Source of the DNA: Takakia lepidozioides | Taxonomy: Eukaryota; Streptophyta; Takakiopsida; Takakiales; Takakiaceae | Assembly: GCA_030704615.1 (NCBI GenBank) | Contig: CM060731.1 | Span: forward strand, 24,922,001 to 24,986,000 | Reading direction: 5' to 3' | DNA: 64,000 nt | Shown: piece by piece, positions 12,101 through 24,934 of the stretch | Numbering within the stretch: position 1 is the stretch's first letter | Layout of the letters: every line of letters starts with the position of its first letter | Notes under the pieces: model-generated | The model's database searches: none | Seen by the model: the letters and a program-made list of their open reading frames with translations, nothing else | What the model was told of the DNA's origin: nothing | Program-made: the position numbers and the translations under genes

Positions 12101-14780
12101 GGTATGCAATCACAGCCCGCTCCAGCCATGTGATTGCCTCATCAAACTTGCCAATTATCAGTGCCATTGACCCTGCTCATCACAACACACTCTCAGCTCG
12201 TCCAGTCCCTCCCAAAAACACTTTTGAGCTGTCAATCTCATGACCACAGAAGCAAACATGAAGTGGAAATCCTAATGACCGCATTGTGTACATGGCTGAC
12301 TATCAAGTAGAAAGGACCACCATCATTGAATACAACAGCAGATTCTGGACGCCCTCTGAAGAAGGGGCACGAATACCTAGTCCTCGCAGGCACATTTTCT
12401 GATCAGGTAGCACCTCCAGCAGCCCTCTGAAGATGACCCCTGCATTCTGCCCACCAACATTCTGTACGATAAGCCTCAACCTCACATTCTTGTCAGAGGG
12501 CACTGGGAAAGACTGTTACTACGTGTACAGCAGGGGCAGACTTGATCGACCTCATCCCTATGGTCTTCTCGGAGCAACAAGGATGTCCAGCAGGAAAAAC
12601 TGGCTGAAAAGATGCACATGAACTCTCAAAGCACAGGACTTGCTAAATCCCTGTTAAATTTCCAGTTAAAAAGTCACCAGGAACAAGGCAAGCCACATGA
12701 ACTCTGCAAGCCATGTCAACCCAGAAAGCAGCTACATCTTGACAATAACCTTGTATTTCTGTGCCTGCTGCAATTCAAGAGCCTTTGAAAGAAGTTTCAG
12801 TGATACGGGGATTTCCAGGGCCTGCACTTCCCAACCACACAATGTGAAACAGTGCCCAGTAAAACATAGATCAGCGACATGATCCTTTCCCATTTATCAT
12901 TCCCTCAAAATGTTGGCTGCTGCCTAGTTGCATTATCTTCAGACACTGGCCCCAAGTAAGCTCACACTAGAATGGCTTTCTGTATGCACCATCTGACACA
13001 CAAAAACCATATGAAAGAAACTCTACCTATTTCCATGTGCTTGAGTTTGAACTCTCTCAATAACAAAGAAGAAAGAATGGCACCAACATGTAGAAAAGAA
13101 TAATATCTGTGCACGGTCATTTTGTGTTTCTCAAATATTCAGATTAAGAGAGCCTACCAAAGCTGAGGTATCCTCCTTAGATAAATGCTGTAACCCCTCA
13201 TCCAAATTTGCAACAGCTTGGCATGGCACTTCTGAGCTCATCCCCTCCTTACGCCCCTCAATTTGTTGCATCATGGGATTGTTTTCTGTTGGATATCCTG
13301 GTTCTGGAGCCAAGGTTACTTGCTTAACTTCTGCCCATCATGAGACCATTGACGTAATCGTTGGCAACAGCTCGCAGTTCCACAAACAGAATAACAGGGA
13401 TGTACCTACCTCCACACAAAGAAGCAGACACTGGAGTACGGGACAAAGCTGATGCTCGCAGTTCCACAACAAAAAGGTCAGACCTGTGTATGCAACCAGT
13501 TCAAATTTTAGGGCATAACCTCTGACGGTGAAATTGGTAGCTGGTGGAAGTTACTTCAAAAGAACATGCTACAAGTATTTTGGTCGCCAGACACATGTAC
13601 CACACCTGTGCTTCACAGATTTTGTGAGCAGTGCTGAGCCTGGAAGAGACCTACGCCTGCAGCATGAAGAAGAAATTTCTTATTAGGGAAAATGTAGTGA
13701 TCTGAGGACAGAACGTGAAAATTTCTCCACTCAAAGGTCCTCTGCTTTCCCACATCAGGCTACAGGAGACTTGAAGGTCAAAAGTTCAGCCCCAATTCAT
13801 CTGATGACTAAAATGGAGCTGCAAGACCAGTTCAACTTACCGCTCTGTGAGGATTTCAATGCAGGTAACGTCCAGTATGTGTTGTGGGCCATGCTGTATC
13901 ACCATCGTCCATTTGCCACTCAAGTGGTCAGAAACTCAATCGTAGCAAATCCATGCAGGAAATGACGCGAATGTGGAAAATCTTTGGCCTTACACTAGCG
14001 GCCCACCTTGAAATATAAATAGCTCAATGACGTCTAGCTCATGGATCCATTCTCCCAACAGCCAATGGGAAGCCAACGGACTCTGAGGATGGATAGAGTC
14101 CATGGCATACCTTGGCATTATACAAGCTTGCGAAATCCTGTCACCCACACATCACACACGTTTGGTTACATTCCCAAATAGTGTCAATCAAGATTTCATA
14201 GTGCATCATAACAATGATTAATATCAGGGCCTCGCATCCAACCCTGGGGAAGAGGCCTATTGAGGCCAGCTCCCAGCAGCTCCTTTTGCTGCTGTCTCTC
14301 AGCAGCAAAATTAGGGTTCCTCCAACTAGTGTACAGCAACATACTGAGTTCTTGCCTGCATTTGTTTCGATCTATCAAAATAGCTCACAGATAACAGAAG
14401 CAAACAACCAGGCGTTGGATGTGAGAATCCCAGGTGTTGTTATGCCAAGTTAAAAAATTTTTCTCAACTTGACTGAGTTTAATTCTAACGGTAGCAGTAC
14501 ATTGACAACATTCCATTTCCCTTGTAGATCACAAATGCCACATCCCACGACTCCTAATGGAACCAACATGGTGCGTGCATATAATCAAAAGGAAACTTAC
14601 GCCGGAGTTGGTAGCAACTTTGCAGCTGTGAATGTAAGGAGATCAAGACACCTCATGTGGAAGAAGAGAAGAAAGAAATACCTGGGCAAGCTGAGCGACA
14701 GTGAGCGAAGGACGCATCTTGGCGACATAAGTGAATTCAGGTTGCCCCTCATAATGGACGTATACTCTCTCCACCACCAT
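6200..14780 (-). CDS. TPR-repeat protein with C-terminal SGNH-like domain (about 17-18 exons)
   Basis: The gene is spliced on the minus strand. Exon 1 is 14682-14780 (start MVVERVYVHYEGQPEFTY, donor CAG|gtattt). Coding segments then appear near 13841-13930, 13131-13330, 12770-12850, 12330-12500, 12060-12190, 11640-11900, 10690-10790, 10435-10510, 10200-10280, 9900-9980, 9215-9370, 8975-9060, 8116-8290, 7613-7880 and 7178-7490, followed by 6662-6905 and 6200-6291 (stop at 6200). Boundaries 7178, 6905, 6662 and 6291 keep phase; others are approximate. The middle carries TPR-like helices, for example ALEIPVSLKLLSKALELQQA, GKFDEAITWLERAV and FGKGELTAALRHYDRAV. The C-terminus has YLAGDSHCLS, GEIDCREGIL, FVHPVPPV and DGTHLSP, the GDS and DxxH pattern of an SGNH fold. 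It resembles plant TPR proteins listed as protein-prenylyltransferase-like; that link is from memory. Catalytic activity is unproven. The intact splice and phase pattern suggests a working gene. Confidence 0.78.
10857..11471. repeat. pair of direct ~60-bp repeats in introns of the TPR gene
   Basis: A block of about 60 bp, beginning GAAATGAAATGAAATGGTGC and continuing to AGAGCTTATGGG, occurs at about 10860-10921 and again at about 11412-11471, with one obvious mismatch. Both copies lie in non-coding DNA between predicted exons of the minus-strand TPR gene. They look like fragments of one short dispersed repeat or a small direct duplication. No terminal features were found. Confidence 0.6.
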
Positions 14781-15270
14781 CGCCTATTGTTGACTCAAAT
14801 TTCACTCACTTCTGCTGCCTCTCCCATCCCCTACCTTCTTACAAGAATCTTAGCCTCCCCTTACCCTAGGACTCGATCCAACAGGCCTGGATTCGTCGCG
14901 CCCGCATAGTCGTTCACGCACAGATCATACCAGAAATTCTGTCCATCCTTCCATGCAATTCCATCTGTTTCTCGGTAGAGATCACCTTAATGTGACGGCA
15001 TGGAACTGGCGACTACCAATGAAAACAAGCATCTATTGCTTAGAAATCTAATGTTGTGAATTATGCTTGCCTTGTCGGCCCCTTTGTTTCACCCTGTAAG
15101 ACCCATGGACTGCTCCAACCGAGATGATATAAGCTCATTAGTCACTGTTTGAGATGAAACCTAGGTCGAATTCATGCCTCACATTGATGCTCTTGTGATC
15201 AATTTCAGCCCGATTGTCCATCTCATTGCTTTTGGTATCTCTGTCTTTGCATTTTCCTCACTTGATACTG
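13855..15270. repeat. source block of a segmental duplication (5' end of the TPR gene)
   Basis: This block covers the promoter side, exon 1, intron 1 and part of exon 2 of the minus-strand TPR gene. It is matched in direct orientation by 24935-26015. The match is strong at 13855-13960 and 14285-15270, while about 320 bp between them is missing from the second copy. The copy at 24.9 kb is frame-damaged in exon 1, so this block is taken as the original. Confidence 0.75.
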
Positions 15271-17468
15271 CGCGTTTGGGTTCTCACAGCATTTGGGATG
15301 TTTCACAATCTGCCTGGTTTGCGCTGCTTGGATCCTCAGACTTCAGAGCCCAAGAATTTCATCTGTGAAGCGTACGAGCTGTCCAATTTGTTTCTTCCTC
15401 TGCTACTTGGTGGCTCCTTAGTCGTCCAATCACATATGCACACAGGAACACGTGTAGTCATAAAGTAATAGCCAGAGAGAGAAGACTCCGGCCAAAGCCG
15501 GCGTAATAAAGTAATAGCCACATAGTCACATAGAGAACATGACCGGACGCTTCATCCATACATATCCATATCCATTTACTCTTTCTAACATTCATCCATT
15601 ATTGAAAGTCACACTAGTATGACATCTTGCATAATCGTAACCCGACACGTGTAATCATATAGTCAGTGGTGATGCACACCTTTTAGAATTTACGTCTTGG
15701 GTGTCCATCTAGCAATATAGTAGTTGGTCTCGAGTCTCGAGATATTGCATTCCATGTTGTGTATTATGGAATAAGTTAGGAAGTGGATTTGGTGCTCAAT
15801 TGAAGAAGAGGTGAAAAAAACTCCTGTGGACTTTCTATAGGTGCTTGCTGACGAGACATGAGACCCAAAAGTGTACATACCTGCTTGTCTTGAGCTCTAT
15901 CTTGCTACCTGAATCATCCAGAAATTTGAACCTTACAAATACATTCCCGAATACCACATTACAGAAAATACATTCCCGACTACCACATTCATCTACCCCT
16001 AGAAAATCAGGAAGATCCATCGTTGGAATGGATAGATTATAACAAAATACTATTGTGAATTTTTGAAGCCCACTCAAAAATTGCATGGCAAAAATGGTTT
16101 GACCATTAGTTGAAATTTCTGAGGCTCTCTCAAGGGACTCTCTCCCCAAAAAAGCAGACCAAAATTCTAAAAATACAAATAGGCTGAAATCTGGGGGGTA
16201 AATTATCATGGTTTGGCTTCTTACCCAAGTACAGCCATGACGTGGTATTCGTTTTATAATTCCTCTGCTAAGTAAGTGGCACACTAACATTACATAGGGC
16301 CTTGTCCAAAAAATTTGGCATTTTGATAAAAATCAGAGCCCTAGATGTTGTTTTCAAGATTCCTCATTTGGCCTGCCATGTAGGCAAGTCAACGCTAGAT
16401 TTCCAGACCTCGGGCACTTTGAAAAATTATAGGGAGCAGAGCTTTTAATATTTCAGGGCGCTTTAAATTCTCTCACTTTACCTTGGGACCCATTTCCATC
16501 CACTCACATCCACAAAAGGTGGATCGTCACAAACGACTGACGCGACCCAAATCGATTTGGGTCCAGTAGGCGTTTAGGGGTTCATGACTAGTTCTTCCCT
16601 CAGTTGAGAATAAAGAAGAGGTGAAAAAAAACTTTGAAATTAGCATTTTCGTCCATTGAGTTGGATTGCAACGTATATTGAGGTGGATTGAAGTACACAA
16701 TTGAAGAAGAGGTGAGAATAAGGGCCCCAGGGTTGGTTTGGGCGTGTGCGTGTCCCTTGGAACACATTTAAATTGCCAGTAGATGCTTAGATGCTTTGAA
16801 TATAAAGAAGATGTTAAAAAAAAAACTTTAAAATTGGATTTAGGGTTTCAGCTTGTGACTTTGCATTCAGTTGTTTATCATCATTCTCTTCACGTACTGG
16901 ATTTTCTTTGACATGTTCTTGTTCCATTATGTCATGTTTGGTTTTGTGTAGCATGATTATTATTTGTGAATGACTTCTGCAAAATATTTCTTGTTTCGAA
17001 CTTCACAATATTTTGTTGTTCATTTTCTTCAAGTTTTCAGATTTGACTCTAAGTCGTGAAGCTCACTTTGGCGATGGAAGTTTAGATTCAAAGGACAAAA
17101 TTTACACTTGGTTTCTACTTATAGTGAACAATAGATTTCTGTCTAATAGTTATATTGTAAATAGATAGACAAACAGTTATCTAACAAGTATAATTTTAAT
17201 TTTTTTTAAGGGAATTTTATTCCTAATTATTGTGGGGGGAAACATTAAAACCCCTGATACACCAGAAGGCACACACACTGTGTGATCAGTGAAAAAGTGA
17301 ACCGGCCCCTCGCAGAGGTAGGTATAATTATATTTAAAAATTAAATTAAATTAAAGTCAAAGTAATTTGTAGCTAATCTGGACCAAACTTAAGTCCAGCT
17401 TTAGTGAAAATTGGGTTTTCCCTCCAATCCTGGTAGCAGATTTGATAAAATCTGCAGCTACAGCCAGG
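15271..17468. other. intergenic region with recurrent AAGAAGAGGTGAAA words
   Basis: No gene is supported between the 5' side of the TPR gene and the 3' end of the CAD-type gene. The word AAGAAGAGGTGAAAAAA or a close variant occurs at about 15803, 16614 and 16702, with a weaker version near 16805 and another copy at 782 beside the left palindromic array. This suggests several decayed copies of one short repeat. AT-rich stretches lie at about 17190-17350. Confidence 0.4.
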
Positions 17469-20392
17469 CTACACCTCTGCCTCGAGAGTCTTCCCGACAT
17501 CAATCACAAATCGATACTTGACATCAGATTTCACAAGTCTTTCCATGGCCTCGTTGACATACGACATGCGGATCTTCTCAATCATGCACGTAATATTGTG
17601 CTCCCCACAAAAGTCCAGCATATCTTGAGTCTCTTCCACTCCTCCGATCATACTGCCCGCCACGAACCGTCGCCCTGCATTTTCGACATTCAGGCTCAGC
17701 ATGAAACTCGCTGTAACTTAGGGCCACTGCCACACCAGTAACATTTGGCATCTTTCTAAGTTCAACGTGGTCAGTGGCCACTCTTCAAACTTAGAGACTT
17801 GTAGACTAGTATCAAATCTCTACATAGTGAAGCTTGAAGCCAAATATTTTCAAAAAATGGCAGTCCTCGGTCCTGTGCATTCTCAAGGAACATGAGCTTG
17901 CTTCCGTGACTATACTTGCACGACCTTAATGCTATGGATATTTTCGTCTGGAAGTAACTGTGGCGGTTAATTGCTACGTGACAAATAATCCGAAGAACCC
18001 TCTCTCGTACAAAGCCAGATTGCAGCTTTAGGACTTACCAAAAATGATTGAACCGGGGGTGATTTCCAGCTTTTTCTCAGGGACACCAACCAAGACAAGC
18101 TTGCCATTCGTCTTTAGCAGACTGAGATACGTATCCAAGCAGTGAAAACTTGACACTGTATCCATTATGTAGTCAATCGTCTTTTGTGCAGCCTGCGCAC
18201 ATTCAGCCACCCCAGGAATGTCGCAATCAATACCCAAATGTATATTGACCTAGAAATGATCTGGACATGGTTTGAAATAGATTGTGTACACATATACTAC
18301 ACAGAGAATTTTAATTTTACCATTTTGTGGTCACAGTATCATGGCTTGTATGTCCTTTTATCCATTTTCGGCTTCCTTTGTTGAAGGTTTGTATCAGAAC
18401 AAAAGAGTTGAGTATTGAATTGGGCGTATGTTTCCCCCTTTAGTATCACTATGGCTTCCTTTGTTGGAGACTTGTATCAATAAAGATATCAAAATCCTAG
18501 TGAATTCATGAATTGACAAAATTATACAATATGTCCCACAACCCCCACTCCAACTTGCATGCACTGCTGTGCACCACTTCAACTTGCAGCACTGTGCGAA
18601 CCCCCTTTTCCTCAGCATAAGACTTACCTTCATTTTCTTTTCATCCTTGCTGACAATAAAATCATCAGCTCCAAGAATCTCCCGAGCCTCCTTCTCTTTG
18701 CTGGGGGAGGTGCTAAAGACAGTAACCTTCAAACCAAACGCCTTGGCAAACTTCACTGCCATGTGCCCCAGGCCACCCAACCCGATCACTCCGAAGTGCT
18801 TGCCCTTCGTAGTCATCCCAAAGTGCTTCATAGGGCTCCAAACCGTTATGCCTGCACATAGCAGGGGTGCTGCTCCATCCATAGGCAAGTTCTCAGGGAT
18901 CCGCAACACAAACCTGGCAAATCGGGCACACGTGTATGATTGTCAGACTATGTAAGGGCTATCGTCCAGATCTAGATAGTTTGATTTGTCCAGGCTAGTA
19001 CCTTTGAGAGTGATTTTATGTACTGAGAACCCTGCTATCTGCAGATGATTACATCTGTGGATTACAACCCTCAGCACTTAGATATCTCACCACATGACAG
19101 CCAAAGAACAGGTCAAGGCGGGCAAAAGCATTTTTACTTAAAAATAGATCGGATTGTAACCATTAGCTGGCAGCTCAATTCAAGCGTATCCAAAGACGTA
19201 CTTTTGGTCACAAACCATAATCCCACAGTAGCCACCCTGGGTGAGGGAACCATCGTTGTCAATGGAGTTGTAGGTAAACACCACTTTGTCGCAGTACTGC
19301 TCTAATCCCTGCTCGCACGACTCACAGGCCTGGCAGGATCGCACCATGGCACCCACTCCAACGCTCTGGCCCACCTTAAAGCTTTCCACCTTTGAGCCCA
19401 CTTCAGTGACAACTCCAACAATTTCATGCCTGTGATCATCCACTTCAGAGCTGTCAGACTCAGATCGACAAATTCTTTGGTTATACTTTTTGCATTCATG
19501 GCTTTCTTCCCATCGGATATTCAGACCTGTAGTACAGATTCAGCTGTTGTACACAGCCTGTAGAAGTTTTAGTTAGGTTTCACCAAACTCAAAACAAGCT
19601 AGGAACCACAGAAGTTGGCATTAATAAGTGTGCCAATGACACTCCGAGGGTCACAAAGGTTTGCTTTCAAAACTGTACATCATCCCTTCCTGGCCGGTAC
19701 TCTACCCAAAAGATGTACTTGGCTAGGCATTATAACAGATACAGTGGAGAGACAGTGTGGACCAGATTGCACCTCACCCTGGAACCATGGGGTAGTTCGA
19801 ATCGAGCCACTCATTCCGGATTTTATGCAGATCAGAATGGCAAATTCCGCAGTAGAGGACCTTGAATGTCACATCCTCGGGACCTGTTGGCCTGCATCAG
19901 AATCACATTCGCGCACGGTAAACCTAATAAATAGCGTAAGGAAGCAGCCACGGGTCTTCTATTGAGGCTTGAGCAGGGTGGTCAACATGTATTAGTCTAG
20001 TAATTCCTGTCATTCAAAAAATTCTATCTAGAGAAGTCTCCAGACATGGCATTAGTTGCCAATAACAAGCTGCACTCATCGAACAAGGTCCTGGCACCTA
20101 TGAATTTACAGCATTTGCTGTTGCTCGTGACAACTGACCAATTCTACGACCAGAACAGGATATTGAAAAAGTGCCTCAAACTCAGAACTTGAGCAACGAG
20201 AAAAATAATCGAGCGGGCTTCAATCCGTACGACCAACACGAAAAGGAGAAAAGATTTTAAAATTTCTATGCATGCAAATGAAATGTTCTGCAGATGGTCA
20301 TCCCACCTGCGCGAGAATTTGAAGGGTGCAAGGGTTCCTGTGGTATCCGTTGCAGCCCAGCCAAACACTTGGCGGCCTGAAGCTTCCCCCAT
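17469..20392 (-). CDS. cinnamyl-alcohol-dehydrogenase family zinc alcohol dehydrogenase
   Basis: There are six exons on the minus strand: 20307-20392, 19778-19891, 19202-19429, 18628-18913, 18039-18192 and 17469-17674. All junctions have GT..AG and keep phase. They total 1074 nt, which is 357 residues plus stop, the normal CAD length. The start reads [16 protein letters not shown], a usual CAD opening. Visible are the catalytic zinc ligands Cys46 (CGICHSDLH), His68 (GHEIVG) and Cys162 (LLCAG), the structural zinc set Cys99/102/105/113 ([15 protein letters not shown]), the nucleotide loop GLGGLG at 187-192, and FSTSPSK around 209-215, which is usual for NADPH-dependent members. The family reduces cinnamyl-type or other aldehydes to alcohols in the cytosol (lignin or defence metabolism). 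Substrate cannot be told from sequence; a mannitol-dehydrogenase-like annotation is equally possible. No damage is seen, so it is probably functional. Confidence 0.9.
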
Positions 20393-20604
20393 CTTTCTTT
20401 ACCGTTAAGAATTGTTCTGCAAAACTCAGAAACTCGTACGAACACGTCAGAACTCAAGTACAGATGTTTCTGTTTGAGAGAAGTCGACTTGAATGTCAGA
20501 CTGCACATTAATTTTAGCAAAGGCAAGAAATGTGTGTGCGTGGTCCAAGCACGCGGTAGAGCTTCACATATGAAACAACATGGGACTTAATTATCAAACT
20601 CCGA

Positions 20605-20716
20605 ACCATCAGCAGAGAGAGAGCTCGGACCAGTACTTGTTAAATAGAGAGTCTTTGGAGACTCTTCTGCCATCAGCAGAGAGAGAGAGAGAGAGAGAGA
20701 GAGGTCGGACCAGTAC
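20605..20716. repeat. AG microsatellite with a duplicated flank upstream of the CAD-type gene
   Basis: Two copies of CATCAGCAGAGAGAGAG followed by TCGGACCAGTAC lie at about 20608-20639 and 20671-20718. The second carries an expanded (AG)n run of about 13 units. The block lies about 220 bp upstream of the CAD-type start codon, within its likely promoter or 5' leader, so length variation could matter for expression; that is inference. Confidence 0.7.
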
Positions 20717-21177
20717 ATGAAAATATTAGTCCTGAAACCTCTTGCTGGGGAGAGAGAAGGTATAATTAATACCGGTCTCAGTGGTCTCAGATTGCTTCTC
20801 CACCCTGCAACAAGTACCAGCCTGGGACTTCTCAAAGCTCCAGTGCAGCCGACCTCCCAGAAACGCAATCAACTGCAGAAATGAATTCCTTTGAACTGTG
20901 TTGCTCAGGATTATATACGGGCGTCCGTTGTGCTGATCGCCCTATTTCCTAACCCGCCCTTCCACCTGCCGTCAGACCCGCCACGTCATCGCAGACGATG
21001 GATACGTGGTGATCAAGCTACTCGGAGCAGGCAGTCCTGTGTTCATACCTAGCACGGCCTCTCGTTGAGGCTGCCAAATGTTAGCCTAAACTTTACGTAT
21101 TATGAGAGCTCGGCTAGGGTCAATTCGTCAATTCCATCCCCTCAGGTGCGGGTCGCCACGTTATTGATTTTACCGCT

Positions 21178-23645
21178 AGAAGGGGCTCCCCCAGACCCTT
21201 AAATGGAGCCTAGCTGCGCCTTCCGTAGCGTTAACAGCATGTACGGGATTGTTTGCCCCTCATTTCCCCGATGTTTCTCGGCTGTCTTCCATGATCATGG
21301 TTTTCTTTTTATTTTACTGCTGATTCACCTATTTGGCATTCTCCGATCCTCGGCAGACTGTCCCAGACAGTGTTTTTCTTTTCAAATTTGGAAAATAACA
21401 GGAGTGGCTACTGAGTTTTGCAGGAAATAGCCATATTTTCTGTTCATCCACTGAAATTTCGACAGAACCTCTGTACTTTCATCCATGTATATCATCCATA
21501 ATAGGCGAATTCATCCTCAGTTTATTTTGGCGATTTCATCCAAGAGAAAATAGTCAGAATATATTTATTTACTTTCTTTTTTCTTTCTTTTTTGAGGTCG
21601 AAAAAGTGCGAAATTTCGCCAGAAGGGTCCCAGATCACCGAGGCTTAGTGCCGTGGCTGCCCCTCCCACCGCCAGCTGCGCCACGTGCTCAATGCCACGC
21701 TGGCGCACAAGCCCTCCTGCGACTGCCCTCCTCCGCGCCTCTCCGCGCCACGCTGGCGCACAAGCTACGAGCACGCCAATGCTACCGGGCCGCTCTCCCA
21801 TATCCGCTACGGCCATATACCTATCTTACAACTGTATGTGGTAAGTGTTTTTTTTTTTTTTTTTGTATGTACATATATACATTGTTTTTTGAAATGGAAA
21901 TACCTGGGAGCTACCGCTCACAAATCAGGCCCCATAACATATAGATATCATAGATATATGAATAGAGATATAGTTATAGTATGTTAACATTGTAATGATT
22001 ATAGTGAATTATAATGTGAACATTTGATGAATATAAAAATATAAAATATTTATCAAAAATATTATGAGACAAAAATGAGAAATGACATACAAAATTTAGA
22101 TACATGTACATTAGTTATTACATTCTTCTATTTTAAAGTATCATCAACTTATTTTATTATGGAGCTTGATGTATTTTAGTAATATGATTATTATTTAGTA
22201 TGAACTTTATATACATGAGTAATGTTATACGATTGATGTTTTTATATCATGTTTATGTATCATTCAACTTGTTTTTGTTTTGTTTTCAAATGACTGTGAA
22301 AGAAAGATCTGACATGATGTTTTGATGTATAAGATATATATTTGATATTAGGCCATACACTTCTACTGCTACGTATGAAATATCAACATCAAATGTAATA
22401 GTTAAATGACACTCATAAACTCTTTTTCCGACTCTTTTTCATATGTGTATGGCTACATGTACGAAGATTTATCATACATTTTGTTGAAATTATATGTCAT
22501 GTAATGTAACACTAGCCCACTTAAATGACACTCCTAAACCCAATTTTACAATAGTTTATGTATGCATATGGTGAGGTATATGAGAAATGTGCTATACACT
22601 TTTGCTAATATGTATGAAATACCAACATGTAACGTAGCATCAGCCCACTTAAATTTAGGCACTTACAAGTCAATTTTGCATATTTTTCATATTTGTATGG
22701 CTCATTATGTGAAAAATGTGCAATACATTTTCGTTAATAAATCTGAAATATCTACATCAATCCCTAACAGTACCAACTTATTTACATGATATTACTAAAC
22801 TTACAGAATCTAAAATTTCTCTAGTTAAGTTAAAAGTCATTTGAAAACAAAACAAAACACATTCAACTATACATGAACAAGATATAATAATATTTCTCAT
22901 GTATATCAAGTTCATATTATTCATCGTACTATTAGTCATATTACAAGTTCGTCATTACAACATACTTTAAAATGGAAGAATGTAGTACAATTCGTCCATC
23001 ATTTATATTTTGTGTGTCATCTCTTATTATATCTTCAAACTTAGTCATAATATATGGCACCATATTCTTAAACTTGAAACCCAACCATTGTGTAATACCT
23101 ACTACAAAACCAAGAAAAAGATAAAAGAAAAAAAACACTTACATATGGTATTCCTAAGATATATATGTAATGTACTAATTTTCTATAATTTGCCATAGAC
23201 TCTCTTAAAAAGTATTGCTCAACCTGTTTTTAACCATACACTTTTGAGAGGAGATGGGAGAGCCTTTAGCCCTAGTGCCCTTGGTAAAGTGTGCCCAGGG
23301 GGCTTGTGCGCCTACGTGGCGCTGATTGGCGCAGGAGGGCGGCGACTTGTGCGCCAGCGTGGCGTAAAGGACATGCGCAGGGGGTAGGTGGGAGGCAGGG
23401 CATCCATGGCAGTTTCCCTCAATGATCTCGGACAGTGTGCCGAGGGTCGGTGAGTGCCACGTCGATGAATCAGCCGTAAAGCAAAAAGAAAACCATGATC
23501 TCAAGACAATATGAAACAACATGGAAGACAAAGTTGAACTGAGAAACATCGGGGAAATGAGGGCGCAATAATCTCGTACATGTTGTTAACGCTATGCAAG
23601 GCGCAGCTAGGATCCATTTAAGGGTATGGAGGAGCCCCTTGGGCA
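21178..23645. mobile_element. foldback (long inverted repeat) element, about 2.5 kb
   Basis: The left arm (from 21178, with CCTTAAATGGAGCCTAGCTG, then CATTTCCCCGATGTTTCTC) is repeated as the reverse complement in the right arm up to about 23645. The similarity continues inward: the TTTTGTTTTGTTTTCAAATGAC block at about 22275 matches its reverse complement near 22835, and TACATTCTTCTATTTTAAAG at 22119 matches near 22970. The centre is near 22450, beside two or three 110-bp direct units (TATGAAATACCAACATGTAA-like) at 22370-22760. GC-rich words (CACGCTGGCGCACAAG) sit in both arms at about 21690 and 23330. No transposase frame is present, so it is a non-autonomous foldback element. Exact termini and target duplication were not identified. 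Confidence 0.7.
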
Positions 23646-24291
23646 GGTCGTAGGCGGGGCAGCCGCGGGGCACTATCCCCTCACTGTCTAGACTTTGGAC
23701 ATAGTGCCCAGGCTTGCCCATGCTTTATCTAATAGACCTACAGTCAACCCTGGGTAAATGTTACATGTTTTTCTGTTATATCATCATAAATGTTATGATT
23801 TTCTTACTCTGTAAAAATATATACTAAGAATAATAAAAAGAGTGTTATTTGTTATTTGTTATTAATGAATACCTACTCTCCTCTTTGTTAAAACACCTCT
23901 GTAATTGTTACATACACCTCTAAACTAGTTGGATCATATAAGGAGTTTTTATAGGATGTGAATAAGGCATGAGATACGCGGAGGCCTTGCCATTGTTTTA
24001 CTGATATGAAGTTTTATGGAATGATGTTATGGCTAATAATAATGTATCTTAATTTTGAAGTGATTATGAATGATTTTAAAATGAAACGTTGTGTATTTAA
24101 ATATGATGTAATTTTTCAAAATGAAAAATCACGGGACATAAAATGATTGACAAAGTCGAGAAGTTTGAAAGCTAAATAAATTAGTTTGTGATCTGTCCAA
24201 TACGCTTTAGAGGATCCACATTTACATTTACATGGAGATATAATTGTATTTGTCCAAATATGATCTAATTGAGATTGATAAGCAGTTTGAG
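23646..24291. other. AT-rich intergenic stretch
   Basis: Nothing recognisable is seen beyond AT-rich sequence between the foldback element and the retroposon. There is no open frame of note. Confidence 0.4.
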
Positions 24292-24549
24292 AACGATTGG
24301 CTATAGCTGCAGGTTACTCTAGTTACCTTCATGGATATGTGTTATCCTTGCCACCCTTCTTCTCTGGTTCCTTTCTTCTCTGGTCCCTCTCTACTCTACT
24401 TCTTATCTTCTTAGTGGTTTGTGGTTCGGAGTGGTACCTCATTCATCAGCCTTATGGCTATCTTTGTAAGGTTATTTTCCTTACCTTCTTAATAAAGCTT
24501 TCAGGGCCACTGTCCCTTGTTCTCACCCACCAAAAAAAAAAAACGATTG
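24292..24549 (+). mobile_element. poly-A retroposon with 8-bp target duplication
   Basis: The insert at 24300-24541 ends in an A-run (24532-24541) and is flanked by AACGATTG at 24292-24299 and again at 24542-24549. An AATAAA signal lies at about 24491, some 40 bp before the A-run, and the body is CT-rich. This is the signature of a sequence copied from a polyadenylated RNA by LINE-type machinery: a 5'-truncated LINE, a SINE or a processed transcript. No clear pol III A and B boxes were found, although TGGTTCGGAGTGG near 24422 is weakly B-box-like. Confidence 0.75.
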
Positions 24550-24934
24550 TGAAAACCTTTAATATAAAGACATATATTACATCTGCCACATTACTCCATT
24601 TATAAATATGAACTATGTATGCATGTCTTGTCAATCATTTTATTACGTCATATATATACCTCAATTCATATGTTAAAGTTAATTTAATTCAATTTAATGG
24701 AATGATGGTTAATGAAATTTATTCAGTAATGCTTACATTACTTCATCCAACAACCAACTTTGGCAACACCCAATACGCATATAAGCCACAAAATGTCGCA
24801 TATGGACATGTTCCCATTTTAAATACATATAAGTTCCCAATATCTTTCATGGGAACAACCCATGATATAAGGTTAAGGGCCATTTTATCATGTAGTCCCT
24901 ACCCTTAGAAAAAAGCAGGGCCAATAAATCTTTC

